A DNA stretch of 64,000 nt, taken from positions 13,290-77,289 of the forward strand of contig JBKHXK010000009.1 of NCBI GenBank assembly GCA_046566065.1. The letters run 5' to 3'. This stretch comes from MB1-2 sp046566065 (GTDB lineage Bacteria; Actinomycetota; CADDZG01; WHSQ01). Shown here piece after piece: positions 53,446-61,858 of the stretch. Below the pieces are notes generated by a model. It saw only the letters and a list, made by a program, of their open reading frames with translations. It searched no databases and was not told the DNA's origin. Every line of letters begins with the position of its first letter. Position 1 is the first letter of the stretch. The position numbers were made by a program, and so were the translations under genes.

Positions 53446-54050
53446 CAGTCTTCCTCGTCTTGAAGGGCCGGGTCCCTATCGTCGCGTGCGAAGGGATCTC
53501 CAGTGACCGTGAAGCGCGGACCGCGGTCGTCGGCCCCTGCGGCGTTCAGCAGGACCTCGGCGGTCGTTCGCATGGCCTGGATCTTGCGGATCCACTCTGC
53601 ACCGTGCGGACGGAATATCAGACAGCGCTCGTCTTCCGCATCGGGATCCTGGGCTCGGCGCACCTCGACCTCGAGATGACGGCGCGGGAGCATCGGCGCG
53701 ATCGCCTCTCCCCACTCGACCAGGACGATCGATTCCGGGTCGAGGAACTCCTCGAACCCGAGGTCGATGACCTCCTGGAAGGAATCCAGCCGATAGACGT
53801 CCAGATGGATGATCGGGTACCGGCCGTCGTATTCGTGAACGATCGTGAAGCTGGGGCTCGTCACGCGGCCCTCCACGCCTAGGGCGGCCGCCACACCCTG
53901 AACGAACGCCGTCTTCCCGGCCCCCAGGTCGCCCGTCAGGCTGAGCACGTCGCCGGGCAGCAGGGTCGGCGAGAGAGAGGCTCCGACGATACGGGTCTCC
54001 TCCACCGAATAGGTGTTGACGACGAGGACCCGCTGCGGCTGGGATGCCAC
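53445..54050 (-). CDS. tsaE: tRNA threonylcarbamoyladenosine biosynthesis ATPase TsaE
   Basis: ATPase of the t6A machinery, 201 residues from GTG 54050, which shares one base with the udg stop. Walker A LTGDLGAGKTAFVQG, then RVTSPSFTIVHEYDG, the IIHLDVYRLDS motif and VLVEWGEAI. The C-terminus extends about 45 residues beyond usual TsaE, ending in an acidic DEED stretch. Confidence 0.93.
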   Translation of the reverse strand: MASQPQRVLVVNTYSVEETRIVGASLSPTLLPGDVLSLTGDLGAGKTAFVQGVAAALGVEGRVTSPSFTIVHEYDGRYPIIHLDVYRLDSFQEVIDLGFEEFLDPESIVLVEWGEAIAPMLPRRHLEVEVRRAQDPDAEDERCLIFRPHGAEWIRKIQAMRTTAEVLLNAAGADDRGPRFTVTGDPFARDDRDPALQDEED

Positions 54051-54706
54051 TAGAAGAGGCCCAACTGCTTCGAGGGAGTCTCCGCGCCGGGGGTCGCCGC
54101 CACGACCGTCCGCCGCTCCCGCGCCTCGATCAAGCGAGCGCGCACGACCTGCAGGTCCTCGCGGATCGCGTCGATGGGGCTTACCCCGCCGAACCGGCCG
54201 CCGCGGAGAGCCGCAGCGGGGTGGAACGTCGGGATGACCACGGCGCCGCGATACCGGAACAGCTGACCGCGCGCCTTGGTGATGCCGATCGGCTGCTGGA
54301 TCACGAACCTCGTGGCGAAGTTCCCCAGCGTGACGATCACGTCCGGGCGCATGTATCCCATCTGCGCTTCGAGATAAGGCCGGCAGGACTCGATCTCGTC
54401 CGGCAAGGGATCGCGGTTGCCGGGAGGACGGCACTTGACGACGTTCACGATGGCGATCTGGGTGCGATCGAGCTCCACCTCGGCGAGCAGGCGGTCCAGC
54501 AGCTGGCCTGCGGCTCCCACGAACGGCACTCCCTGCTGGTCCTCGTGGAAGCCGGGCCCCTCCCCGATGAACATGAGGTCCGCGTCCAGGTTCCCGGCGG
54601 CCCACACCACCTGAGTGCGGCTCTCGGCAAGCCGACACCGTGTGCAGCTCAGGGCTTGACTACGGATGCGGTCGATGTCGATCCGGGCGACGGGCGGTTG
54701 GCTCAC
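54050..54706 (-). CDS. Family 4 uracil-DNA glycosylase (iron-sulfur)
   Basis: Removes uracil from DNA, 218 residues from GTG 54706. N-terminal Fe-S cysteines in SCTRCRLAE, the FIGEGPGFHEDQQGVPFVG active-site loop with AGQLLD, VVKCRPPGNRDP with a third Cys, ESCRPYLEAQM, and the catalytic-side FHPAAALR. The four-cysteine pattern fits the thermostable-type family 4 UDG common in actinobacteria. Confidence 0.9.
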   Translation of the reverse strand: MSQPPVARIDIDRIRSQALSCTRCRLAESRTQVVWAAGNLDADLMFIGEGPGFHEDQQGVPFVGAAGQLLDRLLAEVELDRTQIAIVNVVKCRPPGNRDPLPDEIESCRPYLEAQMGYMRPDVIVTLGNFATRFVIQQPIGITKARGQLFRYRGAVVIPTFHPAAALRGGRFGGVSPIDAIREDLQVVRARLIEARERRTVVAATPGAETPSKQLGLF

Positions 54707-54753
54707 CCTGCGACAGTACAGAAAGGAAGGGCTGAGGGCCCGCGTCTTGCTCC

Positions 54754-55857
54754 TCAGATCAGGAGCTTCCCGTCCTCGACCAGAGGCTCCCCGTCGACGG
54801 TGACACGACCGCCCCGGCGCAGGTCGCAGACCATGTCCCAGTGAACGGCCGATCCGTTGACCCCGCCGGTCTCGGGATAGGACGCGCCGACGGCTAGATG
54901 CACGGTCCCACCGATCTTCTCGTCCAGGAGGATCTCGCCGGAGAACTCGGTGATGCCGAAGTTCGTCCCGATGCCCAGCTCACCGAGGATGCGAGCCCCC
55001 GGGTCTGTGTCCAACGTCTTGACCAGGAACTCCTCGTTCTTGTCCGCCGTCGCCTTGGTCACCCTGCCGTCCTTGAACTCGAGACGGATGCCCTCGACCG
55101 CCTGCCCGCCATAGATCGCCGGATAGGTGAAGCTGACGACACCGCGCGTGCCGGTCTCGACGGGTCCGGTGAAGATCTCTCCATCGGGGAAGTTCGAAGT
55201 GCCGTCGGCCGGGACGAAGGTCCTGTCCGTGATGTCGAGGTAGAGATCGGTGCCCGGTCCCTCCAGGTGCACCTCCTTGCGCCCCGCTATCCACTCGAGT
55301 ATCCGCACGTGCCGCGCCGCGACCTTCTTCCATTCCGCTACCGGATCTTCCCGGTCTACGAAGCAGGCGCTGTAGAAGAACTCTTCGTATTGGTCGAGGC
55401 TCATCTCCGCGTCCATCGCGATCGCCTCGGTCGGGAACAGCGTCACGTTCCACCGCAGGTCGCCTGAAGCCCCGCGTTCCATCCTGCGATCGAAGAGTGG
55501 CTTACGCGCTTGAGAGGCAAGTACCTGACGAGCAGGGTCGGTCTTGGAAAGCTGACGCGTGTTGGTGTCGGCGATGATCGAGAACTCGACGTCCAGGTTC
55601 TCGTTCAACCATCGGTCCGGCTCCCAGATGTATTCCAGCTGCTCGTCGTTGGCGGTCTCGTAGAACAGAGGCGTCGCCCTCGGCAAACTCGGACGCAGCG
55701 TTACGTGTGCACCTCGTTCGAGACAGCGACGGTAGAGAGCGAGCATCAACGGCTCCGCGGCGTAAGGGCCGCGGATCGCGACCAGCTCGTTCGGCTTCAC
55801 CTCCACGGAATAGTCGACGAGGATGTCGGCCATCCGTTCTACGCGTTCATCTCGCAT
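54754..55857 (-). CDS. M29 family (AmpS-like) aminopeptidase
   Basis: A 367-residue thermophilic-type metalloaminopeptidase. The N-terminal half has DILVDYSVEVKPNELVAI. The metal site is in the C-terminal half: FPDGEIFTGPVE (Glu), DEKIGGTVHLAVG (Glu/His) and GSAVHWDMVCDL (His/Asp). No signal peptide is visible, so it is intracellular. It interrupts the usual cell-wall/t6A block between the hydrolase and udg. Confidence 0.9.
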   Translation of the reverse strand: MRDERVERMADILVDYSVEVKPNELVAIRGPYAAEPLMLALYRRCLERGAHVTLRPSLPRATPLFYETANDEQLEYIWEPDRWLNENLDVEFSIIADTNTRQLSKTDPARQVLASQARKPLFDRRMERGASGDLRWNVTLFPTEAIAMDAEMSLDQYEEFFYSACFVDREDPVAEWKKVAARHVRILEWIAGRKEVHLEGPGTDLYLDITDRTFVPADGTSNFPDGEIFTGPVETGTRGVVSFTYPAIYGGQAVEGIRLEFKDGRVTKATADKNEEFLVKTLDTDPGARILGELGIGTNFGITEFSGEILLDEKIGGTVHLAVGASYPETGGVNGSAVHWDMVCDLRRGGRVTVDGEPLVEDGKLLI

Positions 55858-55869
55858 CGGAAGCTCCCC

Positions 55870-56889
55870 TTATCGTCCCGCCAGCACGTCGTCGAAGAAT
55901 CGCTCGAGCGCCTCGTTGAATCCCTCAGGCCGCTCCATCATCGTCATGTGACCACAACGATCGAACACCTTGAGCTCGGCCTTCGGCAAGTGCTCGGCCA
56001 GGAACTCCGAGGCCCTCGGAACCGTGAGGCGATCGTGGGTGCCGGTGATGACCAGAACAGGAACGGTGACCTCGCTCAGGATGTGCCGCACGTCGTAATC
56101 CCGATAGGACTTCACGAGATCGAAGAGGACGTCCGCAGAGGTGTCCGCCAGCATGTCGTAGGAGAAATCGATCTGCTTCGCGGAAGCGCCCGGCCCGAAG
56201 GCAGCGAACGAGACCGCCAGGAAGATCTGATCCGTAGGCCGCACGATCTTGCGGAGGCGTTCGATCTTGTCGTGATGTCCTCCGACGAGATCCAGCGGGT
56301 TCCGGATCAGTCGCTCCAACTTCGACACCACGGCGCCGCCGATGCTGGTGTCGTAAGCGGGACGATAGGTCGTGTGCGCGAGCACAAGGCCCTTGATCCT
56401 GTCTCCTAGCCACTCCCGTCTCTGAGCGCAGAGCTGCAGCGCGACCATCCCGCCGATCGAGTGGCCGACGACAACGACCTCTTCGAGAGCGGCGTCTTCG
56501 ATCACCGCCGTCAGATCGTCCGCCAGGGTCTCGATCGTGAAGTCCAGGTCTCCCTTGGGGTTCGAGCGCCCGTGTCCACGCAGGTCGAAGAACACCAACC
56601 TGTGATCGCCGATGCCTGGCATCTGGTAGTGCCACAGGTCGGTGCGCAGGGCGGAGCCGTGCACGAACACGGCGCCGCGATCACTCTCAGGACCCGCCTC
56701 TTCGACGAACAGCTCGGCTCCGTCGGGCAACCTGACCATCCGGGCGCGTTCGCCGCGGCGCTTGCCGAAGGGCTCGCCGGCATGCGGGTCGTTCCTCCTG
56801 CGCCGATCGACGATCGACCGCTGGGCCACCAGCCCGGCCCCCACGCCCGCGGCGGCTCCGACGAGCGCTACCAGGCCGCCTTTCCTCAC
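55870..56889 (-). CDS. Alpha/beta hydrolase with N-terminal hydrophobic segment
   Basis: A 339-residue hydrolase from GTG 56889, which overlaps the alr stop (GTGA). Residues 4-22 (GGLVALVGAAAGVGAGLVA) form a possible membrane anchor or signal. Fold motifs: AVFVHGSALRTDLW (oxyanion), nucleophile VVGHSIGGMVALQL, acid in VITGTHDRLTV, His in FDRCGHMTMMERPEGF. This gene regularly follows alr in actinobacteria; the substrate is unknown. Confidence 0.88.
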   Translation of the reverse strand: MRKGGLVALVGAAAGVGAGLVAQRSIVDRRRRNDPHAGEPFGKRRGERARMVRLPDGAELFVEEAGPESDRGAVFVHGSALRTDLWHYQMPGIGDHRLVFFDLRGHGRSNPKGDLDFTIETLADDLTAVIEDAALEEVVVVGHSIGGMVALQLCAQRREWLGDRIKGLVLAHTTYRPAYDTSIGGAVVSKLERLIRNPLDLVGGHHDKIERLRKIVRPTDQIFLAVSFAAFGPGASAKQIDFSYDMLADTSADVLFDLVKSYRDYDVRHILSEVTVPVLVITGTHDRLTVPRASEFLAEHLPKAELKVFDRCGHMTMMERPEGFNEALERFFDDVLAGR

Positions 56890-58040
56890 GCCTCGCTCTC
56901 CTCGTTCGAAAAGATGCGCGGGACCCGCGAGGGGATCCTCGTCGTCACTTCGTAGTTGATGGTCCCCACGTGGATGGCCAGCTCCTCGGCCGTGATGCGA
57001 TCGCTGCCGTCCGCACCCAACAGCGTGACGACGCTGCCGGGCTCGGGAGACCCGGCTCCGACATCCACTAGGAACGAGTCCATGCACACCGTTCCCGAGA
57101 CGCGATGACGACGGCCCTCGATCAAGACGTCGGCTCGGCCCGACAAACGCCGGTCGTAACCGTCTGCGTACCCCGCGGGCACGGTCACCACGTACCCATC
57201 GTCCTGCAGCTGATATCGAAGGCCGTAGGAGAGCGCCTCGCCCGCCTTGACCCTCTTCACCATGTTGATCCGCGCGCGCATCGCGAGCGCGGGGCGCAGA
57301 TCCGATTCGTTCAATAGGTCGTTGCTGGGCCACAACCCGTACGACGCGATCCCGCACCGCACCAGATCGAAATGTGTCTCCGGGGCGCTCATGGTCGCGG
57401 CCGAGTTGGCCAGGTGACGGAAACGAACGGGACCCAGCGCCGCCTCGACGCGATCTGCCGCCGAGACGAAGAGATCGAGCTGGTTCCGATTGAAGGGATG
57501 CGTCGGGACGTCCGCCACCGCCAGATGTGACCAAACGCCCTCGACCACCAGGTTGGGCTCGTCTTTGAGGAAAGCCAGCGCGTCGTCGAGATCCTCTTCG
57601 GGAACACCCACACGATGCATACCGGTGTCGACCTTCAGATGAACCGCGACTTCTCGCTCGCGCAGACGCGCCTGCTCGGACAATGCACCGGCGAAGCTCT
57701 CCGTGTAGATCGTCGGGACGAGCTCGTGCTCGAGCATGGTGGGGATGCCGCTGCGAGGCGGCTCGGTCAGGACGTGGATCGGGACCTCGATGCCCGCCTC
57801 GCGCAGGTGGACCCCTTCCGCGATCCTCGCCACCCCGAGCCGGGTCGCTCCCGCTTGGACCATGGCCCGGGCGCACTGGGGGTTCCCATGCCCATAGGCG
57901 TAGCCCTTCACGATGCCCATCACCTCGGCCCCCGAGGCCTGGGCGGCCAGGGTCCGGATGTTGTGACGGATCGCGGCCAGGTCGACCTCGACCCAGACCG
58001 GGTGTCCGCGTTCGGCTATCTGATCTGGGGTCAGGGTCAT
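56886..58040 (-). CDS. alr: Alanine racemase
   Basis: PLP enzyme making D-alanine for peptidoglycan, 384 residues from ATG 58040. PLP Lys45 is in MGIVKGYAYGHGN. This replaces the usual VKADAYGHG, but the Lys and the YGHG are kept. HLKVDTGMHRVG, HLANSAAT, the catalytic Tyr in ALSYGLRYQ, VPAGYADGYDRRL and VSGTVCMD follow. Its start overlaps the nnr stop (ATGA). Confidence 0.94.
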   Translation of the reverse strand: MTLTPDQIAERGHPVWVEVDLAAIRHNIRTLAAQASGAEVMGIVKGYAYGHGNPQCARAMVQAGATRLGVARIAEGVHLREAGIEVPIHVLTEPPRSGIPTMLEHELVPTIYTESFAGALSEQARLREREVAVHLKVDTGMHRVGVPEEDLDDALAFLKDEPNLVVEGVWSHLAVADVPTHPFNRNQLDLFVSAADRVEAALGPVRFRHLANSAATMSAPETHFDLVRCGIASYGLWPSNDLLNESDLRPALAMRARINMVKRVKAGEALSYGLRYQLQDDGYVVTVPAGYADGYDRRLSGRADVLIEGRRHRVSGTVCMDSFLVDVGAGSPEPGSVVTLLGADGSDRITAEELAIHVGTINYEVTTRIPSRVPRIFSNEESEA

Positions 58041-59572
58041 CGAGCTCCAGCGTAGGGGCCGCGGATGCGCTCGATGGCCGCGGGGAGAGCCTCTGCCACG
58101 TCCCACGCCACCACCCCACTCCGCCCCACCCGCTCGGCGGCCAGCGCGCCTGCCACCCCGTGCACGAAGCAGGCGGCAGCGGTTACGTCGGCTCGTCCCG
58201 AACGCGCGAGCAGAGCTGCGATAGCTCCGGTCAGCACGTCGCCGGTGCCCGCCGTGGCGAGCTCGGGGCCGCCGGTGGACACCACCGATGCCGAGGACCC
58301 TCGAGCCACGATCGTGTGGCGACCCTTCAGCACGACGAGACAGTCGAAGCGCTCCGCGGCCTCGAGAGCTGCGGCCACCCGGTCTCGCTGTACCTCGCCG
58401 ACCTCGACATCCAACAGCTTCGCCATCTCCCCGGGATGCGGGGTGAGGACGGTGGGGGCCTCGCTGGCCAGTCGTGAACGACCGGAGCCGGCCAGGAGCG
58501 TGAGGGCATCGGCGTCCAGCACGAGCGGCAGCCCGCTCTCGAGCGCCATATCCAGCAGCCCGGCCTGGGCCTCGCCGGTCCCGAGTCCGGGGCCGACGGC
58601 GACACAGCCTGCTCGCTCCAACACTCCCGAGAACCGTCGCCATGCATCCGGACCGAGCTCGTCCACATCCGAGATCACGTGCTTCAGCACCTCGGGAACC
58701 TGGACGGCGGCGGCATCGATGACGGCGGGCGTCGAGCCGAGCGAGACGTAGCCCGCTCCCATGCGGGCGGCTCCTCGTGCGACCAGCACGGGCGCGCCCG
58801 GTACCGCAGAAGAGCCGGTCAGTACGGCGACGTGACCGTGGGATCTCTTGTGATCCTCGGGAGCCGGGATCGGGAGGTCGGCCACTACGTCTCCTCGCTC
58901 CACCACCCCGAGAGCGAACCCCTCCACCGGGATCCCTATATCCGCCACCTCGACGCGGCCGGCGTCGTCCGGTCGGAAGAATGTCTCGCGCTTCTCGGCC
59001 GCGAGCGCGACCGTCAGGTCGGGTCTGACACGCCCCGCGGACGCGACATCGACGGAGATCAGAAGAGGGACGGGGTGGAGTGGGGGCCGGGCGTATGCAC
59101 CGGCCTCGTCGTATGCGATGTCGTCACCGCGAGTGACGTGGTGGATCGCATCGAGGACCGAGCGCGCCGGCTCCCGTGGCTCCCCCGAGAAACCGGTTCC
59201 GAAGACGGCGTCGACGATCGCGTCACACCTGAGATAGCGCCGATCGAAGGTCACGACTGGAACGCCCGTGGCGCGCAACAGCTCGAGGTGGTGCTTGGCC
59301 GCTCCGCTCGGCTCCGCGTCCGAGACGAGACAACACACGACCCGCACACCCTCGGCGTGAAGCACCCGTGCCGCCACGAAACCGTCGCCGCCGTTGTTGC
59401 CCTTCCCGCAGACGCAGGTGACCCGTTTGCCGTAACGCGTGCCGAGCTCGCGGATCACTGCCCGGGCCACGGCGCGCCCTGCGCGTTCCATCAATATCTC
59501 GCCCGGTGTCCCCGTCGAGATCGTCGCCTCGTCCGCCGCACGCATCTCTTCGGCGGTGACGAGAGGTCTCAC
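58037..59572 (-). CDS. nnr: Bifunctional NAD(P)H-hydrate epimerase / ADP-dependent NAD(P)H-hydrate dehydratase
   Basis: Repairs hydrated NAD(P)H, 511 residues. N-terminal YjeF epimerase domain: EILMERAGRAVARAV, VCGKGNNGGDGFVAARVL, DAVFGTGFSG. The usual VDIPSG motif is replaced by ISVDVASAG and preceded by an unusual segment (TRGDDIAYDEAGAY, then PP). C-terminal dehydratase: HGHVAVLTGSSAVPGAP, VGPGLGTGEA, DADALTLLAG, LTPHPGEMAKLL, TAGTGDVLTGAIA. The dehydratase half looks intact; the epimerase half deviates. Confidence 0.9.
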   Translation of the reverse strand: MRPLVTAEEMRAADEATISTGTPGEILMERAGRAVARAVIRELGTRYGKRVTCVCGKGNNGGDGFVAARVLHAEGVRVVCCLVSDAEPSGAAKHHLELLRATGVPVVTFDRRYLRCDAIVDAVFGTGFSGEPREPARSVLDAIHHVTRGDDIAYDEAGAYARPPLHPVPLLISVDVASAGRVRPDLTVALAAEKRETFFRPDDAGRVEVADIGIPVEGFALGVVERGDVVADLPIPAPEDHKRSHGHVAVLTGSSAVPGAPVLVARGAARMGAGYVSLGSTPAVIDAAAVQVPEVLKHVISDVDELGPDAWRRFSGVLERAGCVAVGPGLGTGEAQAGLLDMALESGLPLVLDADALTLLAGSGRSRLASEAPTVLTPHPGEMAKLLDVEVGEVQRDRVAAALEAAERFDCLVVLKGRHTIVARGSSASVVSTGGPELATAGTGDVLTGAIAALLARSGRADVTAAACFVHGVAGALAAERVGRSGVVAWDVAEALPAAIERIRGPYAGAR

Positions 59573-59585
59573 GACCGGTGAGACC

Positions 59586-61418
59586 TCATTCGACAGTCAC
59601 GCTTTTCGCCAGGTTGCGTGGCTTGTCGGGCGACAGCCCTCGCTCCTTGGCTATGTAATAGGCGAGCAGCTGCAGCGGAACGGTGTCGAGGATCGGGCTC
59701 AACAGCGGTTTGGTCACCGGTACCTCGAACATCTCGTTCGACAGGCCCCGGGCACGGTCGTCACCTTGAGGTGCGATCAGGATCGTGTCGGCCCCCCGTG
59801 CACGCACCTCTTCCACGTTCGCGAGCATCTTGTCGTAGAGCCTCTTGCCGGTAACCACCGCGACCACGGGAACCCCCGGCTCGAGCAGGGCGATGGCCCC
59901 GTGTTTCAACTCGCCCGCCGCATAGCCCTCGGCATGGATGTACGAGATCTCCTTCAGCTTGAGGGCCCCCTCGAGAGCAACCGCCGTTCCCACACCGCGC
60001 CCGATGAAGATGAAGTCCTTGGCGTCGGCGTAGCGCTTAGCCGCTCGCTGCACCTCGCCCTGTATCAGCAGGACCTCCTCGACCTTGTCCGGAAGAGCCT
60101 CGAGCGCAGCCAGAGTCTCGGCCACCTTTTCCTTGCTCATGCTCTCTCGCTGCTGGGCGAGATACAAGGCGAAGAGGTTCAGCGCGACCAGTTGAGCGAG
60201 GAACGTCTTCGTCGCTGCAACACCGATCTCGGGCCCCGCATGTGTGAACAGAACCGCGTCGGCGTCGCGGGTGATCGAGGAACCCACGACGTTGGTGATG
60301 GCGACCACACTGGCACCCATCTCCTTGGCGAATCTGATCGCCGCGAGCGTGTCCGCCGTTTCGCCCGACTGAGCGATCCCGATCACCAGGCAGCTCCGGT
60401 CGAGCACCGGATCCCGGTAGCGGAACTCCGAAGCAAGGTCGAGCTCGACCGGGATGCGGGTGTAGTGCTCGATCGAATGCTTCGCCGCCATGCCGGCGTG
60501 GAAGGACGTTCCGCAAGCCACTACGACCACCTTCGAGATGCGCTTCAGAGCCGCCGCATCCCAGTGGACCTCGTCCAGCCGCACGGTCCCGTCTGCGTCG
60601 ACGCGGCCCCGGATCGTGTTCCGCACCACTTCGGGCTGCTCGAAGATCTCTTTCAACATGAAGTCTTCGTAGCCGCCCTTCTCAGCGGCTTCCATGTTCC
60701 ACTCGACGTGCACGGTGTTGGCCTCGACCTCGTTGCCGTCGAAGTCGAAGACCTTGACCTGACCGGGCGATACCTCCGCAACCTGCCGGTTGTCGAGAGG
60801 GATGACGTCGCGGGTGTGGGCCAGGAGCGCGGGGATGTCCGAGGCCACGAGCCCGACGCCGTCCGCCGCCCCGACGATGATCGGGGGTTCCTGGCGCGCC
60901 ACCACTATGCGGTCGGGCTCGTCGCTGTTGATGCACACCAAGGCGAAGGCACCCTCGAGGATCCCGACCGCCTCCAGGACCGCCTCCCGCAAGGTGCACG
61001 AGCGTTGGGCGATGATCGACTCGATCAGGTGAGCGGCCACCTCTGTGTCGGTCTGACTCGTGAAGGTGTGACCCTCGGCTTGAAGCCGGGCCTTGAGGGT
61101 GTCGTGGTTCTCGATGATCCCGTTGTGGACTATGGCGATCTTGCCGCTGCAATCGCGATGCGGATGGGCGTTCTCATCGGTCGGGGCTCCGTGGGTCGCC
61201 CATCGGGTGTGGCCGATACCGAGGCCCCCCTCGATGTCGCGGCCCTCCAGCTCTTCTTGGAGAGCGCTCAGACGACCGGCCTTCCGCACGACGGTGACAC
61301 CGCCGTTCACGATGGCGACGCCGGCCGAGTCGTAACCCCTGTACTCGAGCCGCTCCATGCCCTCGATCAGCATGGGCAGAGCGGCCCCGTCTCCTACATA
61401 GCCGACGATCCCGCACAT
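59586..61418 (-). CDS. glmS: Glutamine--fructose-6-phosphate aminotransferase (isomerizing)
   Basis: First step of amino-sugar synthesis for peptidoglycan, 610 residues. I choose ATG 61418 because the mature enzyme must begin at Cys (MCGIVGYVG); GAGAGGAG lies upstream. Amidotransferase: YRGYDSAGVAI, GIGHTRWATHG, HNGIIENHD. SIS domains: VACGTSFHAGMAAKHSIE, IGIAQSGETADTLAA, GRGVGTAVALEGALKLKE and ALLEPGVPVVAVV. The C-terminal KPRNLAKSVTVE is canonical. The leader carries a candidate glmS ribozyme. Confidence 0.96.
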   Translation of the reverse strand: MCGIVGYVGDGAALPMLIEGMERLEYRGYDSAGVAIVNGGVTVVRKAGRLSALQEELEGRDIEGGLGIGHTRWATHGAPTDENAHPHRDCSGKIAIVHNGIIENHDTLKARLQAEGHTFTSQTDTEVAAHLIESIIAQRSCTLREAVLEAVGILEGAFALVCINSDEPDRIVVARQEPPIIVGAADGVGLVASDIPALLAHTRDVIPLDNRQVAEVSPGQVKVFDFDGNEVEANTVHVEWNMEAAEKGGYEDFMLKEIFEQPEVVRNTIRGRVDADGTVRLDEVHWDAAALKRISKVVVVACGTSFHAGMAAKHSIEHYTRIPVELDLASEFRYRDPVLDRSCLVIGIAQSGETADTLAAIRFAKEMGASVVAITNVVGSSITRDADAVLFTHAGPEIGVAATKTFLAQLVALNLFALYLAQQRESMSKEKVAETLAALEALPDKVEEVLLIQGEVQRAAKRYADAKDFIFIGRGVGTAVALEGALKLKEISYIHAEGYAAGELKHGAIALLEPGVPVVAVVTGKRLYDKMLANVEEVRARGADTILIAPQGDDRARGLSNEMFEVPVTKPLLSPILDTVPLQLLAYYIAKERGLSPDKPRNLAKSVTVE

Positions 61419-61490
61419 AGGCCGGCTCCTCTCTCTATCTATGGGCGCGTGCGCGCGCGTGTGGACACGAAACGAGAGAGGAACCACCCC

Positions 61491-61654
61491 GGCGCCGGTT
61501 TGTGACCCGGGATCGCTCCCGGGGTTTGTCGGCACCGTCACGACCGTGGTCGGCCGAGGGTCACCCGCCGAGTGGGGCGATGCCTAGCGGGCACCGGCCC
61601 TCCGAGATCCCCTACCTCGTCGACTCGCCGCCTCCAACGACGAGCCCTGGCGCT
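61491..61654 (-). ncRNA. Candidate glmS self-cleaving ribozyme (riboswitch)
   Basis: On the minus strand upstream of glmS. The cleavage-site string AGCGCC (61654-61649) is followed by a P2-like stem CUCG/CGAG, the core UCGACGAGG, AGGGGAUCUCGGA, an 11-pair extension hairpin (GGGCCGGUGCC with GGCAUCGCCCC), CUCGGCGGGUGACCC, a CGACC/GGUCG stem, and a P4-like outer stem GGUGCC/GGCGCC. The P4 interior has CCCGGGA-GCGA-UCCCGGG flanked by A-rich internal loops (GACAAA, UCACAAA). The order, the GCGA loop and the location match known glmS ribozymes, which cleave when glucosamine-6-phosphate binds. Confidence 0.82.
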
Positions 61655-61858
61655 AGATCCGTACTGTGTTGCTTCCTCTCTGCCCGCTCAGGATACCCAG
61701 AGAAAGGCCCTTAGGCACTCCACACGGGCCGGGGCCGGCCCACTCGCCGTTCTCTTCCATGTGGCGTTCGCTGAGCGAAAGCTGGGTGCCAGAGAAAGCT
61801 TTCTTTGCGGAGTGGTGACCGCTGGGCGGTCGTGGTTCCGGAAAGAAAGACGCAGGGG
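61655..61858. other. Intergenic region between glmM stop and the glmS ribozyme
   Basis: About 200 bases with small dyads but no gene: GACCGC-CCA-GCGGTC (about 61817-61831), AGAAAGCTTTCT (61793-61804) and TTCGCT-GAGCGAA (61767-61779). On the minus strand TATCCT (61695-61690) could be a -10 for glmS, without a good -35. No convincing terminator after glmM is seen. Confidence 0.4.
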
